Shown: positions 10,985-23,189 of the stretch, one piece after another
How positions within the stretch are numbered: position 1 is the first letter of the stretch
Layout of the letters: the number at the start of each line of letters is the position of its first letter
Assembly: GCA_015680685.1 (NCBI GenBank)
Contig: MNCI01002086.1
Span: 277,483-341,482, forward strand
DNA length: 64,000 nt
Direction: 5' to 3'
Source of the DNA: Gnetum montanum
Taxonomy: Eukaryota > Streptophyta > Gnetopsida > Gnetales > Gnetaceae
Notes under the pieces: generated by a model
Told to the model about the DNA's origin: nothing
Databases searched by the model: none
The model's input: the letters and a program-made list of their open reading frames with translations, nothing else
Position numbers and translations under genes: made by a program

Positions 10985-11962
10985 GAGATTCATCTTCTAG
11001 GACAAATCGAAGAGGAGGAAAGTGTCAAACAGGTGGGTGGCCAAGACTTCTTGGATACCCTCACCTAGGTCAGGCAAGCCCTAAAGTAGAAAAATGCTAC
11101 ATCGAGCTTGTACGACCTAGTCATGACATCTGTACCTCACCGAGAGGCTCTAGTCCACATGTTAACGATGATTCCAGTCAACGGGAACATGTCAGCAGAA
11201 GAGGGAGCGATCCACTCGATAATGCTTCCCTCTGTACCCGCAGAGTCCGCAACACCTCAATTAATTTTTAGTAACGACGCCATTCGGGAAGATCCCGAAG
11301 GGGGTCAAGTGACTATGGTGCCTCTATTTATCATAATTTGGGTTGGCCAACACCGGATTCAAAGGGTCCATGTTGATGATGGGGCTACCACGAACGTCAT
11401 TCCCTTTCCTATTGTGGACAAGTTGGGATTGGTTGACCAAATCAAACCAACAACAACATTGTGTCTATGGTCGTTCAATGGGGCATGCATCCTGGTGAAG
11501 GGCATGGTTCACGTAAACTTCGTAGCAAGGGACCAATTCCCCACAGATGCAACGTTCATCGTAGTCAAAGAAATGCCCAGGTTTAACTTGATCTTGGGGA
11601 GATCATGGTTAGCACAACTCAGGGCTGTCTCCTCACCTATACACCAGGAAATCCACTTACCATACATAGGTAGAGAGGTGGTAATCCGTGGTGATGGAGT
11701 AGCAACGCAAGCAATCAACAACGTAGGCATGGAATAGGGTTTAGAAGTTACAACCTTTGAGGATGAAGCGCCTGATCATGCATGCATTAATCATGCAATA
11801 GAAGGGTCGGTCCAGCGAACTGACCCGCAAATTGAAAATGCATGGGTTGAGTTGCCTTTCCAAGCAAATGACAATGATATGAACAAGGGCCCTGGTGAAA
11901 CACCTCAACCTTATGTTCTGATCAACCCACGACAGGTCAAGAAGCAGCTGCACATAGCGTAG
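10985..11962 (+). pseudogene. Aspartic protease of element B
   Basis: Retropepsin-type protease that would cleave Gag and Pol. The N-terminal extension (EIHLLGQIEE, then SLYDLVMTS) precedes the domain. The active site is VHVDDGATTNVIP (about 11368-11406) and the second conserved element FNLILGRSWLA is near 11583. Compared with the usual D-S/T-G triad, the second residue is Asp (DDG), as in A and E, so this is a family trait. There are stops near 11069 and 11087 and at 11737, after which homology continues (ENAWVELPFQ) to 11962. The 200 bp between gag and this point is a Pro/Ser-rich linker. Confidence 0.8.
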
Positions 11963-12356
11963 TAGCCCTACAACTTCCCACCTGATCACTATCCTTGTAC
12001 ATTCGTCGTTTCCTTGCCTTGTTAGTATGTCGACCATTCGACATGCTACGCTATGGCCCGGAATGGCCTAAAACTAGCATCATTGCCTTATTGATGAAAT
12101 ACCTCTCTTGGCATTGGCCCAAAATGGCCTAAAACCAGCATTCTCGCTTGTTGCTTTAGTTTGTCATGCAATGGCCTAAAATGGCCCAAAACTAGCAATG
12201 GCCCGAGTTGGCCTAAAACTAGCATATGAAAGCATGAAAACTTTACATAATACACAAGTTAACACAAAATCAATTTCCTTGCTAAAGTTTTTCATTTCAT
12301 TCAAAATTTTTTCCTATTGGCAATGTTGCAAAATGTTCAAAAAAAAGCCCATGCTG
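11963..12356 (+). repeat. Post-protease spacer of B with TTAAACTAG-type units
   Basis: Between about 12045 and 12230 there are four to five copies of a unit, GGCCCGGAATGGCC followed by TAAAACTAGCA. It is the same unit, in the same orientation relative to the element, as in the spacers of A, C and E and after pol. The rest is AT-rich and forms the 3' flank of the antisense gene, so protease and antisense gene converge on it. Confidence 0.8.
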
Positions 12357-15300
12357 TCATGGGTTGTTTCTGGTTGCAACGCCTTCACCATTTTCCTCTA
12401 GTTCATCTACTTGTGCATCACCCGCTCCTGCATTGCCTTCTATTGATCCTACATTCCCTCTCCCTATGGGTCTCGCACCCTCATCCAGAGCCTTCATCAC
12501 AAGAAGGAAGTAGTTAGCTAGGGCAACAAATGCGATAAATGCAAGCTACAACATAACATGAAAGTGACTAACCTGAGAGGAGCCTACGCCGTTCTCAAGG
12601 GGTATCTAGTCTAGACCAAGCCTAAGGCAACACCAAATCTCCTCTATCAAAATATCCATCCAACGCCTGTCACTGGGTTCAGCATTCACTGCAGCAGCCT
12701 TCTCCCTTTCCACGGTCATCCATTTTAGAGGTTCCGTGGAAAGGGAAGCGGTTGCGGTCTCTCTTGTAGGAAGGTTTACCCTCATCTTAGGAGATTCCGT
12801 GACCTCCACCTGCTCTTTAAACTTAGCATAGGTCTCAGAAGCACTGATGGCCTTCACGAACGCTTCATACGTGAATGCCTCCACAGTGGCGTCTCTGTAC
12901 AGTTTTCGGTGGGTCTCATTCTCTAGCTTGTACACATGTTTATGGTCTCTCTGGATTTTCCCCCATTCAAAGAATTTAGCGCTGATGTCTTTCATGTCTT
13001 GGCACTTCTAGGCTAGCAAGTCCATCTACCTTTGTTGTTCGACTATCTCGCAGGTGGATTCAACGTTCTGATGAATAATGGTCCAAAACCTGGCGTAGTC
13101 ATCTACAGCCCTCTTCCAGTCAACTAGGTCAGGGTTGTGATTTATAAGAAAAGCATTCCTCGACCTAAGATTCTCCACCTTGGTAGCTAGGTTGGCCTCT
13201 CTCTACTCAGCCCTTTGGACCCATTTCCATAGGTCCTCATTGGTGCACCTACATTCCCACAGAGAGCGTTCCGAGTGCAAGACACACTTATAAGCCTTAT
13301 CAAATGTGCGATGAGACACCTCAGTCATGTTAGGCGAGAGTGTGGGCACCGTGCCAACCTTCATAGGTCATGCTAGGTCCCACTTGAGCCGAGAGGCTAT
13401 TTAACGCACGAGGCGTAGTAATCGCGTCAATATAGCATAATCAACAAACTCGAAAGCTTCAACGTAGCAACATAAGAGCAGTAAACGCCGATACTTACTT
13501 GCACGAGAGTCCTCCTATTGAAGGCATTTGATCATATCATCAACAAGTCCCTACATGAACATAAACTTGTCAGGGACATCGACCCATGACTCTGTACGAA
13601 GCGGAGGAGGTCCCATGGTGTAAACAGTAACACCTGTTACACAATTAAGCATGTTAGCAATAGCCAAAATGGACTATAATGAGGCAGATGTCTCACAAAC
13701 TCACCAGCGTCCGGTTGCGATCTTTCTTCTTGCCGAGACAAGAAGACTGTGGTAGCCATAGTGGAGGGCCCTGCCAAATCCATGTAAGTCCCTTCCTCAT
13801 GCGCTGGTGCCTTCCCTTTCTGGAGACCAGCGTCTTTTTTATTTTGGGGAGGTGCCTCTTCATTAGTAGGAAGAGGCTTCCTAATGACAAGAGCCCATGC
13901 CCTAGAGACAAGACCTCCATTATTCTTGACCAGGACCCTTTCCTCCGAAACTGGGGCCTCCGCGTCTTTATTCGTTGCCCTCGTCCTAAGGGCCAACACT
14001 TCCTCATCGCCTTCTTCTTCATCTTCTTCTTCCTCTACTAAGCAAAAAAGGCATGTTTGCGTTGATTCAAGACAAGCTGGTTCAAAATAGGTGCTATGCT
14101 ATGCCGCACTGCCTAGCATAGCATAACATAGCAAACTATAATGAAATAAACATTATACAAAAATGCTTACCAATGGGGGGTTGCATCCGCTGTAGCTTGA
14201 GCCATAGTCTCTGTCCCTCCTCTTCACGAGAGCTTTCCCTGGCTGGGGGAGGTCTCTTTCTTCACAACTCCTTAGGCACAGTCTTAGCTATGAGAAGTTC
14301 ACCCTGTATCACACTACTAGTTATAACAGGGGGCATCTCTCCTACACTGTCCTGGCTGTGAGCACTACGAACTACCAAGCCTTTAGTCATTATAGACAAC
14401 GACTCCCTAACCATTTCCGGAGGATCCTGGGCCTACATAGTTTGGAGTACCTGCCAAATCCATGGCTTGAGAATTTGGTCGCAGTCTAGCATGGACCAGA
14501 CTCCATCCTCCTAGACCACCAGGAACTCCGCAAAGTGCTTTGAACAGCCTATGTAGAAGGCATAGTGTATGTTAGAGCAGGACTCCGTTTGCTCACAGAG
14601 TTCCAAAATCTTGGCTTGTAAACCACTACATAGGAATTCAGCCCAATTGTAATGGGCCCCCTCCTCCATGACTTCCCACATTACCCAGGCCTGCTCAAGC
14701 CCCAGGACCTTCCCTTAGGTGAGTAGTTGAGGGAATTCACGAGCACGAAAGATCAGGTATATCCCCATGGCAGGGCCGTCCTTAAGCTTTTCCATGGAGA
14801 ATCCTTTTCGCTCCTTGGAGAGCCTCAGCCACTCCTCGATATGCTACTTCTACAGGGTCAACTCCTATTTTCCCTTCGACACTACAAGGGCACCATCAGC
14901 AGGAATGCCAAACAGATCTACAAATAGCTGGTCGTCAATGTCCATGACCACCTGCATGCCCCGCACGTACGTGCGAAAACGACCCGCCTTCCCAGAGAAG
15001 GAGTTGACCAAGGAAAGAATCTCGACAGCAGAGACACCCAGATTTGGCCTCATAAACAGATCCATAAGCCCCTTCCTTCGAACTTTCGTGAGCAAAGAGT
15101 CTGGGGCACCTCGTTCTAACCAGCTCTGGCTCTCCGCTACTTCACCATATTTGAAGTAGATGTTTGCTCCCTGCCTCTTGGCAATTACCACCGTCACCTC
15201 ACGAGGCTTCTTCGCCCCTACAAAGATTTTCACAAAACACACTTAGCCTAACAATGTAGAGAATGCAAAGATTACGAAAATACTTGAGCATGTGGCGCAT

Positions 15301-16752
15301 GCCTTTTGACCCACCAGGTCTATACAGTAATGGGAATAGTGGGAGTTCAATAGGAAAAACTGCTTCAAGCATGACCTATTTGAAAGGTTCTCTCCACTCT
15401 TTGTCCAACCAACCCTTCATCCTAAATCAATCATAGAAAGTGGCAAGAATGCATAGGTAAGTACGGTATTCTCCCCTGCACTAACTAATCACGCCCGCCC
15501 ATAGGCACTTGGTAGAAGCAAATTCCTGTAGGGCTAGCTGTGTCATAGCCAGCAGATCTGATTGATCGTGAACCCCGTCATCATCAACGTAGAACCTAGT
15601 GACAAACACACAGTATTAGCATTTAGCCAAGTATAGTTGGCATCACACAACGAAGCAAAGAAAAGATGCAAAACTCACCTGCCAGCACAATAGACGGTCC
15701 CCTGTGGATTCTGAAAGTGCGTCGCCATGTGACATGCAAGGTACAACGTGTTGTACGGGTGATAGCACTGGTATTCCGGCATGTTCAACATCTAGGCTAA
15801 ATGTCTCAACCCTGTTGAGTGTTGGCTGGACCCCCCTCCCTGCCTGCTCGTGGTCGCCTCATCGGAAAGGTATCTCAGGATGCCCCAATTTGCCCCTGGT
15901 AGCATGGCCTCTATTATGCCGGATGCCTACGTCTCATCTAAGGAAGACCAAACAATAACACTAAAGTGGTTGAGAAGAAATTGCAAGAAGTCTCATGCCC
16001 CTGCCCTGAACCAAACCGCTTGATCTCCCACACATATTGGGGGAGGAGGAGAATTGGCCATAGGTCTACTCACATGGCACAGAACCCCTCCAAGGTCCAA
16101 AACAATCAGCCTAGACCTTGGCCCTTCCCTGCACAATGCAATCAACAAATGTTGGCGTGACACTTGAACACAATACACGCATAACATAGCAGCGTCTAGT
16201 AGTCCATAAATATAGCATAGCATAACCCTCTGACCATACATAGCATAGCAAAGGTGTGAGAGCCTAGCATAGCAAAAACATGCAAATAGCTCAGCGTAGC
16301 AGTAAAATAATTGGTGACATGCCCAAACAAAAAATGTGTTGCGCTGCCACATCGCACATGACGAAACCCTCCCAAGGATTTTACTTTACAACATGCCAAG
16401 GTCAAACAACTTAAACTGCCTCAGCCCCGCAGGCATGAAAACTATAGTAGTAGCAATCCCAGCAGCCTTACAAAGAAACCTTTGCACATTGGCCACGACC
16501 GAAAAAGAGGCCACGACGATGCAAAGGCTAAAAAAATGTTGCCACAGAAAACACAGATAGAAGAACAAATAGGACGCAAAACTAGAGCAGTAAACAGCAA
16601 AAAGTGCAAAACAAAAAGAGTGAAGGAGGCATGAAAACTTACTGGGTCAATGGTGTGCTCTCTCGCACCGGAACGTGCGCTTGTGGTGCCCATCTCAGAG
16701 CCTTTTTCACCTCCTCAACCTTTGCAAGCACCAGATGAGTCTTAGGAGCCAT
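12357..16752 (-). pseudogene. Antisense multi-exon gene of element B (HAD-like N-terminus, coiled-coil-like, acidic tail)
   Basis: Runs against the element. Exon 1 is 16752-16643 (110 nt, MAPKTHLVLAKVEEVKK, donor CA/GTAAGT). Exon 2 is 16128-15679 (450 nt; acceptor TGCAG, donor GTGAG) and has the HAD-like start RLIVLDLGGVLC, then FLQFLL-HFSVIVWSS and YHPYNTLY. Exon 3 is 15595-15315 (281 nt). Exon 4 is 15217-14171 (1047 nt), with LSLVNSFSGKAGRF and DQLFVDLFGIPADG. An acidic exon lies near 14040-13700 and a short exon (DKFMFM) near 13590. The long exon from about 13370 to 12560 (KCVLHSERSLWECR, HKHVYKLENETHRKLYRDA) looks helical. The last exon is acidic and ends at a TGA at 12357. Exon phases match A and E. 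Several stops are present. Function unknown. Confidence 0.85.
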
Positions 16753-16903
16753 GACCCTCCTTGCAGATTTACAACCTTCGCTATAGAAATTTGTCTTGCT
16801 AGTCGATTAACATAACTGCTTCATGCTCCAAAATCATTGTATGCTCCGATGAAGGTTTTGCGCTCTTACGGTGGAAACAGCAAAATTACCCAGGTTTAAC
16901 CCT

Positions 16904-16911
16904 TATTTATA
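16904..16911 (-). promoter_or_regulatory. TATA box of the antisense gene in B
   Basis: TATAAATA on the minus strand within GGCTATAAATAAGGG, 159 bp upstream of the antisense ATG. A box at the same relative position occurs in A, C and E. Confidence 0.75.
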
Positions 16912-17632
16912 GCCACAAGGGCAAGATGGGGAAACTTACCTCTTTCTCTCTTCGATTAATGTAGAGCATGCTGTGTAGTGTAGCATGTTCGCCACGACAT
17001 CATAAAACTATTAGCATTTAAGCCTTGACACGCTTGAAGCTAACTACTCGCCTTCCCAAAGACAAAGAAAAATTATAATAATATTTATTTTCGATTAATG
17101 GTTTGAAAATACCCTAAAATAACGAGCCTAGCATAGTTGTGCTCCTCAAGGTCCGAAAAGACCCTAAAAATAATAGTTTTGACCCGTATCATTTGTACTC
17201 CGCAATGACGTTAAAATAACCATATCCTTACACCAACAGTCACCTTATCCTCTTCCACATAGGTAGTATCACATTTCCTAGTGGTTTCATGATTCCATTT
17301 TCAAACTGGCAGTTCGATACTCCTTGTACTCATAATTTCCTTTTTTTTATTACTATTTTACATATCAATATTTTGCATGTTGCAATATGGTAGTCCGAGA
17401 TGACACTAAACTAGTAGTTCGACATTTGCGTGTCGACAGTCACACATTCCATTACCAATTCTACACTCTCGCACCTTGGCGGTTCTCCACGATCTTAAAC
17501 TAGCAAACTTTCAATCTTTACATCACCTCACTTAGCAAGTTGCATCTCGGTGTTGCTTTGCAGATTTTCGCTTCACACAATCTCTGATGACCCTTACATA
17601 AGCTTTCATCTTATGATGATAGGTCAAACAAG
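16912..17632 (+). repeat. Pre-pol spacer of B with degenerate TTAAACTAG units
   Basis: Between about 17080 and 17520 several degenerate units are visible, for example CCACGATCTTAAACTAGC near 17490 and ATGACACTAAACTAGTAG near 17400. They have the same orientation as the post-protease units. The end of the spacer carries GATGATAG directly before the first conserved Pol codons, a possible 3' splice site. Confidence 0.6.
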
Positions 17633-20600
17633 AGATGGGAATCCATCGTGCCCTTTCCACGCCTTTATGTTAGCAGGGGCACAGGGCAAGCTCGCGAGAT
17701 AGTTGAACCCTGACATGATTGACTGGGTGTCAACTACAGTTAACACTATAGCAGCCTTGGAAGCATTCCCAGATTGGCCTAGACACCTAGTCCAAGCCCT
17801 AGATTTAGAGGCCAGGGATGTAACCGAGGATCCTCTTGTCGAGATACTTATGACCACGTCTAAGGGGAAGATAAATATTTTAAGACTCAGCTCCCTCCTA
17901 GACACACAAACACATGAAGGCGTAGTTAAAATTCTGTAGGATCACATCAATGTCTTCGCATGGTCGTACAGTGACATGCTGGTTCTGGATCCATAGCTAA
18001 TTCAGCATAACATCGTCCTAGACCCAGACGTAAAGGTAGTCAAGCGAAAGGTTTGTAAAACTATGCCAGAAATTGCACTAGCTATGAGGGATAAAATCAC
18101 TAAGTTATACCAAGCAGGTTTCATCCGTGCGGTTGACTATTCAGAGTGGGTGTCCAACATCGTTGTAGTTTCAAAGAAAACAGGAGGGATACGAATCTGT
18201 ATAGACTTCCGAGACTTGAACAAGGCAACAATCAAAGAAAACTTCCCACTCTCGAGCATTGATCAACTCATCGACACCACGGCTGGCCATGCTTTGCTAT
18301 CCTTCATGGATGGCTTCTCTGGATATAGCCAAATCTGCATCAACCTAGAGCACCAGCTGTCAACAACCTTCATGACTCCATGGGGAACCTTCTACTATAC
18401 GATGATGCATTTTGGGCTCAAGAATGCCAGAGCAACCTACCAGCAAGCCATGACCTACATTTTCAGTGACTACATCCTAGAAACATTAAACGATTACATA
18501 GATGACATAGCAGTTAAGTCCAAGGAGGTAGCCGATCACCCACGTGATCTAGGGGTAGTCCTCAAGTGCGACCAAATGCATGACTTACGTCTCAATCCTA
18601 AGAAGTGCATCTTCAGAGTAAAGACTGGACACATGTTAGGGTTCGTAGTATTGAAGGTTGGAATATAGGTGGACCCCAACAAAATCAAGGCCATCATCAA
18701 TCTAGCGCCTCCCACAAACCTTAAGGAGTTATGCAATTTACAAGGTAGGATACAATTCATTTGAAGGTTCATAGCCAGGTTAACCGACAAGTTACACCCC
18801 ACGCAACATCTTCTAAAGAAGGGGGTTGACTTCAAATGGACAACCCAGTGTCAACAAGCCTTTGATGACTTGAAGAAGGAGCTCTCGCACCTCCCAATGG
18901 TGCACCTGCCACAAAGGGACAAGCCCTTCTTCATATACCTTACCACCTCCAATACATCCATAGCAGCACTACTATGTTAGAAGCGGGACGACGGTTCTGA
19001 GATACCGGTGTATTACTTGATCCATGAACTAATAGCATACGAGGCAAAATACAACAAAGTGGAGAGGAATTTTCTAGCCTTAGTATTCACACTAAAAAAG
19101 TTGCAGCATTACCTTTCCACAGCACAACCAACATCATTTGCAAAAGCAACATACTCCGGGCTATCACCAGCAACCTGTACGAAAGTAGCAGGATAGCCCG
19201 ATGGAAGGTAATAACCGCAGAGTTCGACCTATGCTATGTAAGTCAATCATTGACAAAGGGTCAAGCTATAGCAACCCAACTTACGGCCTCGCCAGTTGAT
19301 GACCAGTCTACCATAGACCCAGAATTCTTGGACGAATATGTTAGCAATGTCGCCATCATCCCATCGCATTTTGAGGCTACCTTACATTTCGACGGTGCCT
19401 CAACCACGAGAGGAGGTAGCGCCACTACCATGATCACATTCCCCTCTGGGGAAATGTACCCATCCGCTTATTGTTTTGCCTTCCCTTGCACCAATAACAT
19501 GGCAGAATACGAGGGGCTACTCAAAGGCCTCTTAACTGCCCAAGCACTGCGTATACAACATTTGGTAATTTGAGGAGACTCACAACTAGTCGTGAATCAA
19601 ATCACTGAAGTCTACGCCTGTAAGGCTACACACCTGCAACCCTACTGCGACCTAGCAAAAACCCTACTTAAGTAATTTGCAACCATTGATACACAACACA
19701 TGCCACGTAATGAGAACACCGTAGCAGATGCCCTAGCTACCCTTGCGTTAAACATCCCATCACATTTTTTGGAAAACCTGCCAACCACAATGATAGAATG
19801 TGTAGAGCCTATCACTCAAGTGAAACGTGTGGCCTCTGTCGATGCTGCAGATACCCTAGAATGGTATGATAACATTAAAGCTTATTTATAGCATGGCGAA
19901 CCCCCAGGTGGATTAACATCGACTCAGAGAGATGCAATCTATAAGTGTGCTCGGCAATATGTGCTTATGGGAAATGATGCCTTGTGCCAACGATCCTATG
20001 ATGGGATATTGCTGGCATGAGTGGGTGGTAGGCAGGCATAAAAGGTAGTTAATGGACACATAGCACCCAAGGCTATGGTGGTGAAAATCAAACACCTAGG
20101 GTACTATTGGCCCTACATGGAACTTGACTGCCTGTCGAAAGTCAAGACATGCGACACATGCCAGAGATATGCAAATCTCATACTCGTAGCACCTACAGAC
20201 CTGCATCTAACGCAAATCACATGGCCCTTCCAATGATGATAGAATGTGTAGAGCCTATCACTCAAGTGAAACGTGTGGCCTCTGTCGATGCTGCAGATAC
20301 CCTAGAATGGTATGATAACATTAAAGCTTATTTATAGCATAGCGAACCCCCAGGTGGATTAACATCGACTCAGAGAGATGCAATCTGTAAGTGTGCTCGG
20401 CAATATGTGCTTATGGGAAATGATGCCTTGTGCCAACGATCTTATGATGGGATATTGCTGGCATGAGTGGGTGGTAGGCAGGCATAAAAGGTAGTTAATG
20501 GACACATAGCACCCAAGGCTATGGTGGTGAAAATCAAACACCTAGGGTACTATTGGCCCTACATGGAACTTGACTGCCTGTCGAAAGTCAAGACATGCGA

Positions 20601-21504
20601 CACATGCCAGAGATATGCAAATCTCATACTCATAGCACCTACAGACCTGCATCTAACGCAAATCACATGGCCCTTCCAATGATGGGGACTAGACCTCATA
20701 GGGCCTATCACACCTAAGTCCTCTGCAGGGCAAAGCTTCATTATCACTGCCACAGAGTATTTTACCAAGTGGGTGGAGGCTATTCCCTTGAGGAAGACGA
20801 CGTCCCAGCAAATCTGCCATTTCATCCTTGATAACATAGTAACTAGGTTTTGGCTTCCAATGACTATTGTGACCGACAATGGACCATAGTTCAGTAGTAC
20901 AGAGACCCAAACCTTCTATAGCAATCTAGGCATTAAACAATAATTTTCTTTCCCTTATTATCTGCAAGCGAACAGGCAGGCAGAGGCTACAAATAAGTCC
21001 ATCATCAACTTTCTGAAGTAGATGCTTAACAATAGCAAGAGGCGGTGGCATGAGAAAATACTCTATGTCCTCTGGGCCTACCGAATGAGGTACCGAACTG
21101 CAACAAGTAAGACCCCTAGAGCAATATTGCCTCTTGAGCTACAGGTACCCTCACTCTAGATGATCCTATCCGACATCGTGAACGAAGCCCAAAACAACGA
21201 GTCGCAAACCATCGACCTCGACTCAATAGAGGAAGAATGCGTGTAGATGCTGAGACGAATCGAGCACTACCAGAACAAACAGTAGCAAAAGCATCATGCA
21301 GACCCGCGTCGACAACCAATGCAGAAAGGGGACCTAGTCCTCAAGGCCGTTCACAAACACGTGAAAAAATTCTCAACCAACTAGGAAGGTCCTTACGTGG
21401 TCACTAAAGCCTTTGGACATGGAGCCTTCAAATTGGTAGACATGGATGGCACTGAGTTTGCCAACCTAGTGAACCACACGTACCTCACGCCGTACTACAT
21501 CTGA
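17633..21504 (+). pseudogene. Pol of element B (RT, RNase H, aRNase H, integrase)
   Basis: The N-terminus (RALDLEARDVTEDPL in two near-continuous pieces) precedes RT. RT is largely open from 18063 to 18668, with CIDFRDLNKATIK, FMDGFSGYSQI and the catalytic box DYIDDIAVKS near 18490. The connection RNase H follows, then an archaeal-type RNase H (about 19380-19760) with DGAST, MAEYEGLLKGL and ADALATLAL. Integrase has the Cys pair CDTCQ (twice, because of a 446-bp tandem duplication), the core Asp residues in LDLIGPITPKSS and VTDNGP and the Glu in RQAEATNKS. Stops are scattered throughout (17938, 18668 and others). The end at 21504 follows the conserved TPYYI. Confidence 0.88.
19791..20682 (+). 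repeat. Tandem duplication of 446 bp inside B pol
   Basis: Bases 19791-20236 are repeated directly at 20237-20682 with only a handful of differences. The unit covers the end of the aRNase H linker and the integrase zinc-binding region. A and E have one copy, so it arose in this copy; the small divergence suggests it happened well after B inserted. Confidence 0.93.
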
Positions 21505-22264
21505 AGCACAATGGCAACAACAAGCACTGTCCGCTATGGACGTAAACTAGCAGTCGCACTAAGCAACGTCCGCAATGACGATAAACTAGTAACATTTAGC
21601 AACGCTCGCTATAGCATTAAATTGGTAGTAGTCGTCCGCTATGACATAAAACTGGCACTATTAGTCCACTCTGACTATAAACTGGCATTGCACATCCGCT
21701 ACGATGATAAACTAGCATGTACAGTCTACTGGGACCTTAAACCAACACACGGTCTACCAAGACCTTAAACTGGGTTTGCATCGCATCCCCAGCATGTACC
21801 AACACCAGATACACACCGAACGAGTGGGCGCGATGTTAACAAGTGGGTGGGACGCTGTAGCTCTGAAACACCATTCACGACACACCGAGAACATGGTCTG
21901 GAACATATGTGATGTCGCCACCCTTGCATCATGCTAACCCTCTAAAGACGCTGTATGGCATTACACTAACCCTCTGAATCTACCGTCACCATGGCCCATT
22001 GCCCTGACGGTAGTTCTTCGGTTAGCTCCTGCATCTAGAGTTCCGGCAGTATTTTGGCCCAGCCACAATATTGTTGCTCCAACTCCCTGCCAACGCCTGG
22101 GCTTGCATGACATTAGCTATGTGGAAATCGATCCCATGGTTGAACTGGGGATGCAAACCCCTGGTAGGGATTCCAGGGCATCTGCACCCAGCTCCTCTAC
22201 ACCGGCATTTCTAGGGCCGCTGCTATCCTCCCTGCTTTTGGCATCTCACACCAGCAATGGTGCC
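21505..22264 (+). repeat. Post-pol region of B with GACGTTAAACTGGCA units
   Basis: From 21525 to about 21780 there are seven to eight units of about 35-40 nt, each with GTCCGCTA-GAC-TAAACT(A/G)GCA. From 21780 to 22264 is unique 3' untranslated sequence with no gene seen. Element A is inserted at 22264/22265, and the 3' untranslated region resumes at 39510. Confidence 0.8.
22260..22264 (+). repeat. Target-site duplication of element A, left copy (GTGCC)
   Basis: The 5 bp before the A 5' LTR equal the 5 bp after its 3' LTR (39505-39509). Confidence 0.95.
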
Positions 22265-23025
22265 TGAAACACCAGAAAAAATTGCAAGCCAGCCTCAGGC
22301 AAAGATTCGCAATTCAGGCAAGGGCGCATGTCAGAATTCTAGAAGGGAGACTAAGACAGAGCAACACCAAGAGGTGCGTAGCATCGAGTCCTTGACTTCT
22401 TGTACAAATTCCTAATCCTTCTATTCTTTTTCTGTTTACGTTATGTCACGTAACGTAGCGTAATGGCACTTAGCGTGATTTTGCTTAAACGTAGTCCGGC
22501 ATCAGAAGGATAGTTGCTTCAGCATAGGGAGAAGCTTAAGCATCATGATATGCGATTTCTTGTGTATTTTGCTAAGTCTCTCATTCAAGGCCAGGTTTAC
22601 GCTCTGTTACGCATGGCAACGTAATAAGCTCCAGAACAGTCAAAGACAAGGTCTAAGATAATGCGACTGCTCATCATACGCTCATCACGCAACGTAGCGT
22701 ATCACAGCGTATTGCGTTGCCAAGCTAAACATTGTTCTACGCTTCACTACGCGCGGCCGCGTAAGTGAGTGTAAAATAGCTTGAATCCATTGTTTCCATG
22801 TTACGTTACGCTCATACACGCAACACAGCATGAATGAGCGTAATATAACCCAAATACAGTTGAGACACGCCCGACGTGCACCTCTTCTTCACACGCACAA
22901 TACACGAATGAGCGTATTGTGCGTAGACATGAAGTTTGACGTAAAAAATGATCAAACCAACAGTGCCCAAAACACGCGGGACACACGTCATCAGGATTGT
23001 GCCTTTTCCACGGGTTGTCATAGCC

Positions 23026-23033
23026 TATAAATA
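23026..23033 (+). promoter_or_regulatory. TATA box of the A 5' LTR
   Basis: TATAAATA within GCCTATAAATACCCC, conserved in the 3' LTR at 38808-38815 and in the LTRs of B, D and E. Confidence 0.78.
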
Positions 23034-23099
23034 CCCCAGTTGACAAAGATACAGGCGTTGGCAAATCAAAGAAGCAAGGGCATTTTCTGAGCACCACAG

Positions 23100-23189
23100 C
23101 ACTTATCACTTTTGGAGCAGAGATACAGAGAGCAGCGCTTTGGNACACTTATCACTTTTGGAGCAGAGATACAGAGAGCAGCGCTTTGG
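23100..23189 (+). other. Assembly duplication around a single N (23144)
   Basis: A stretch of 44 bp ending at 23143 is repeated after the N. The 3' LTR has it once. This is probably an unresolved contig overlap, not biology. Confidence 0.9.

Noticed and set aside
13637-14041. Long frames on both strands near 14 kb
   Set aside because: The minus-strand frame is the acidic exon of the antisense gene and its opposite is a shadow; the plus-strand Ser/Phe-rich frame is not conserved.
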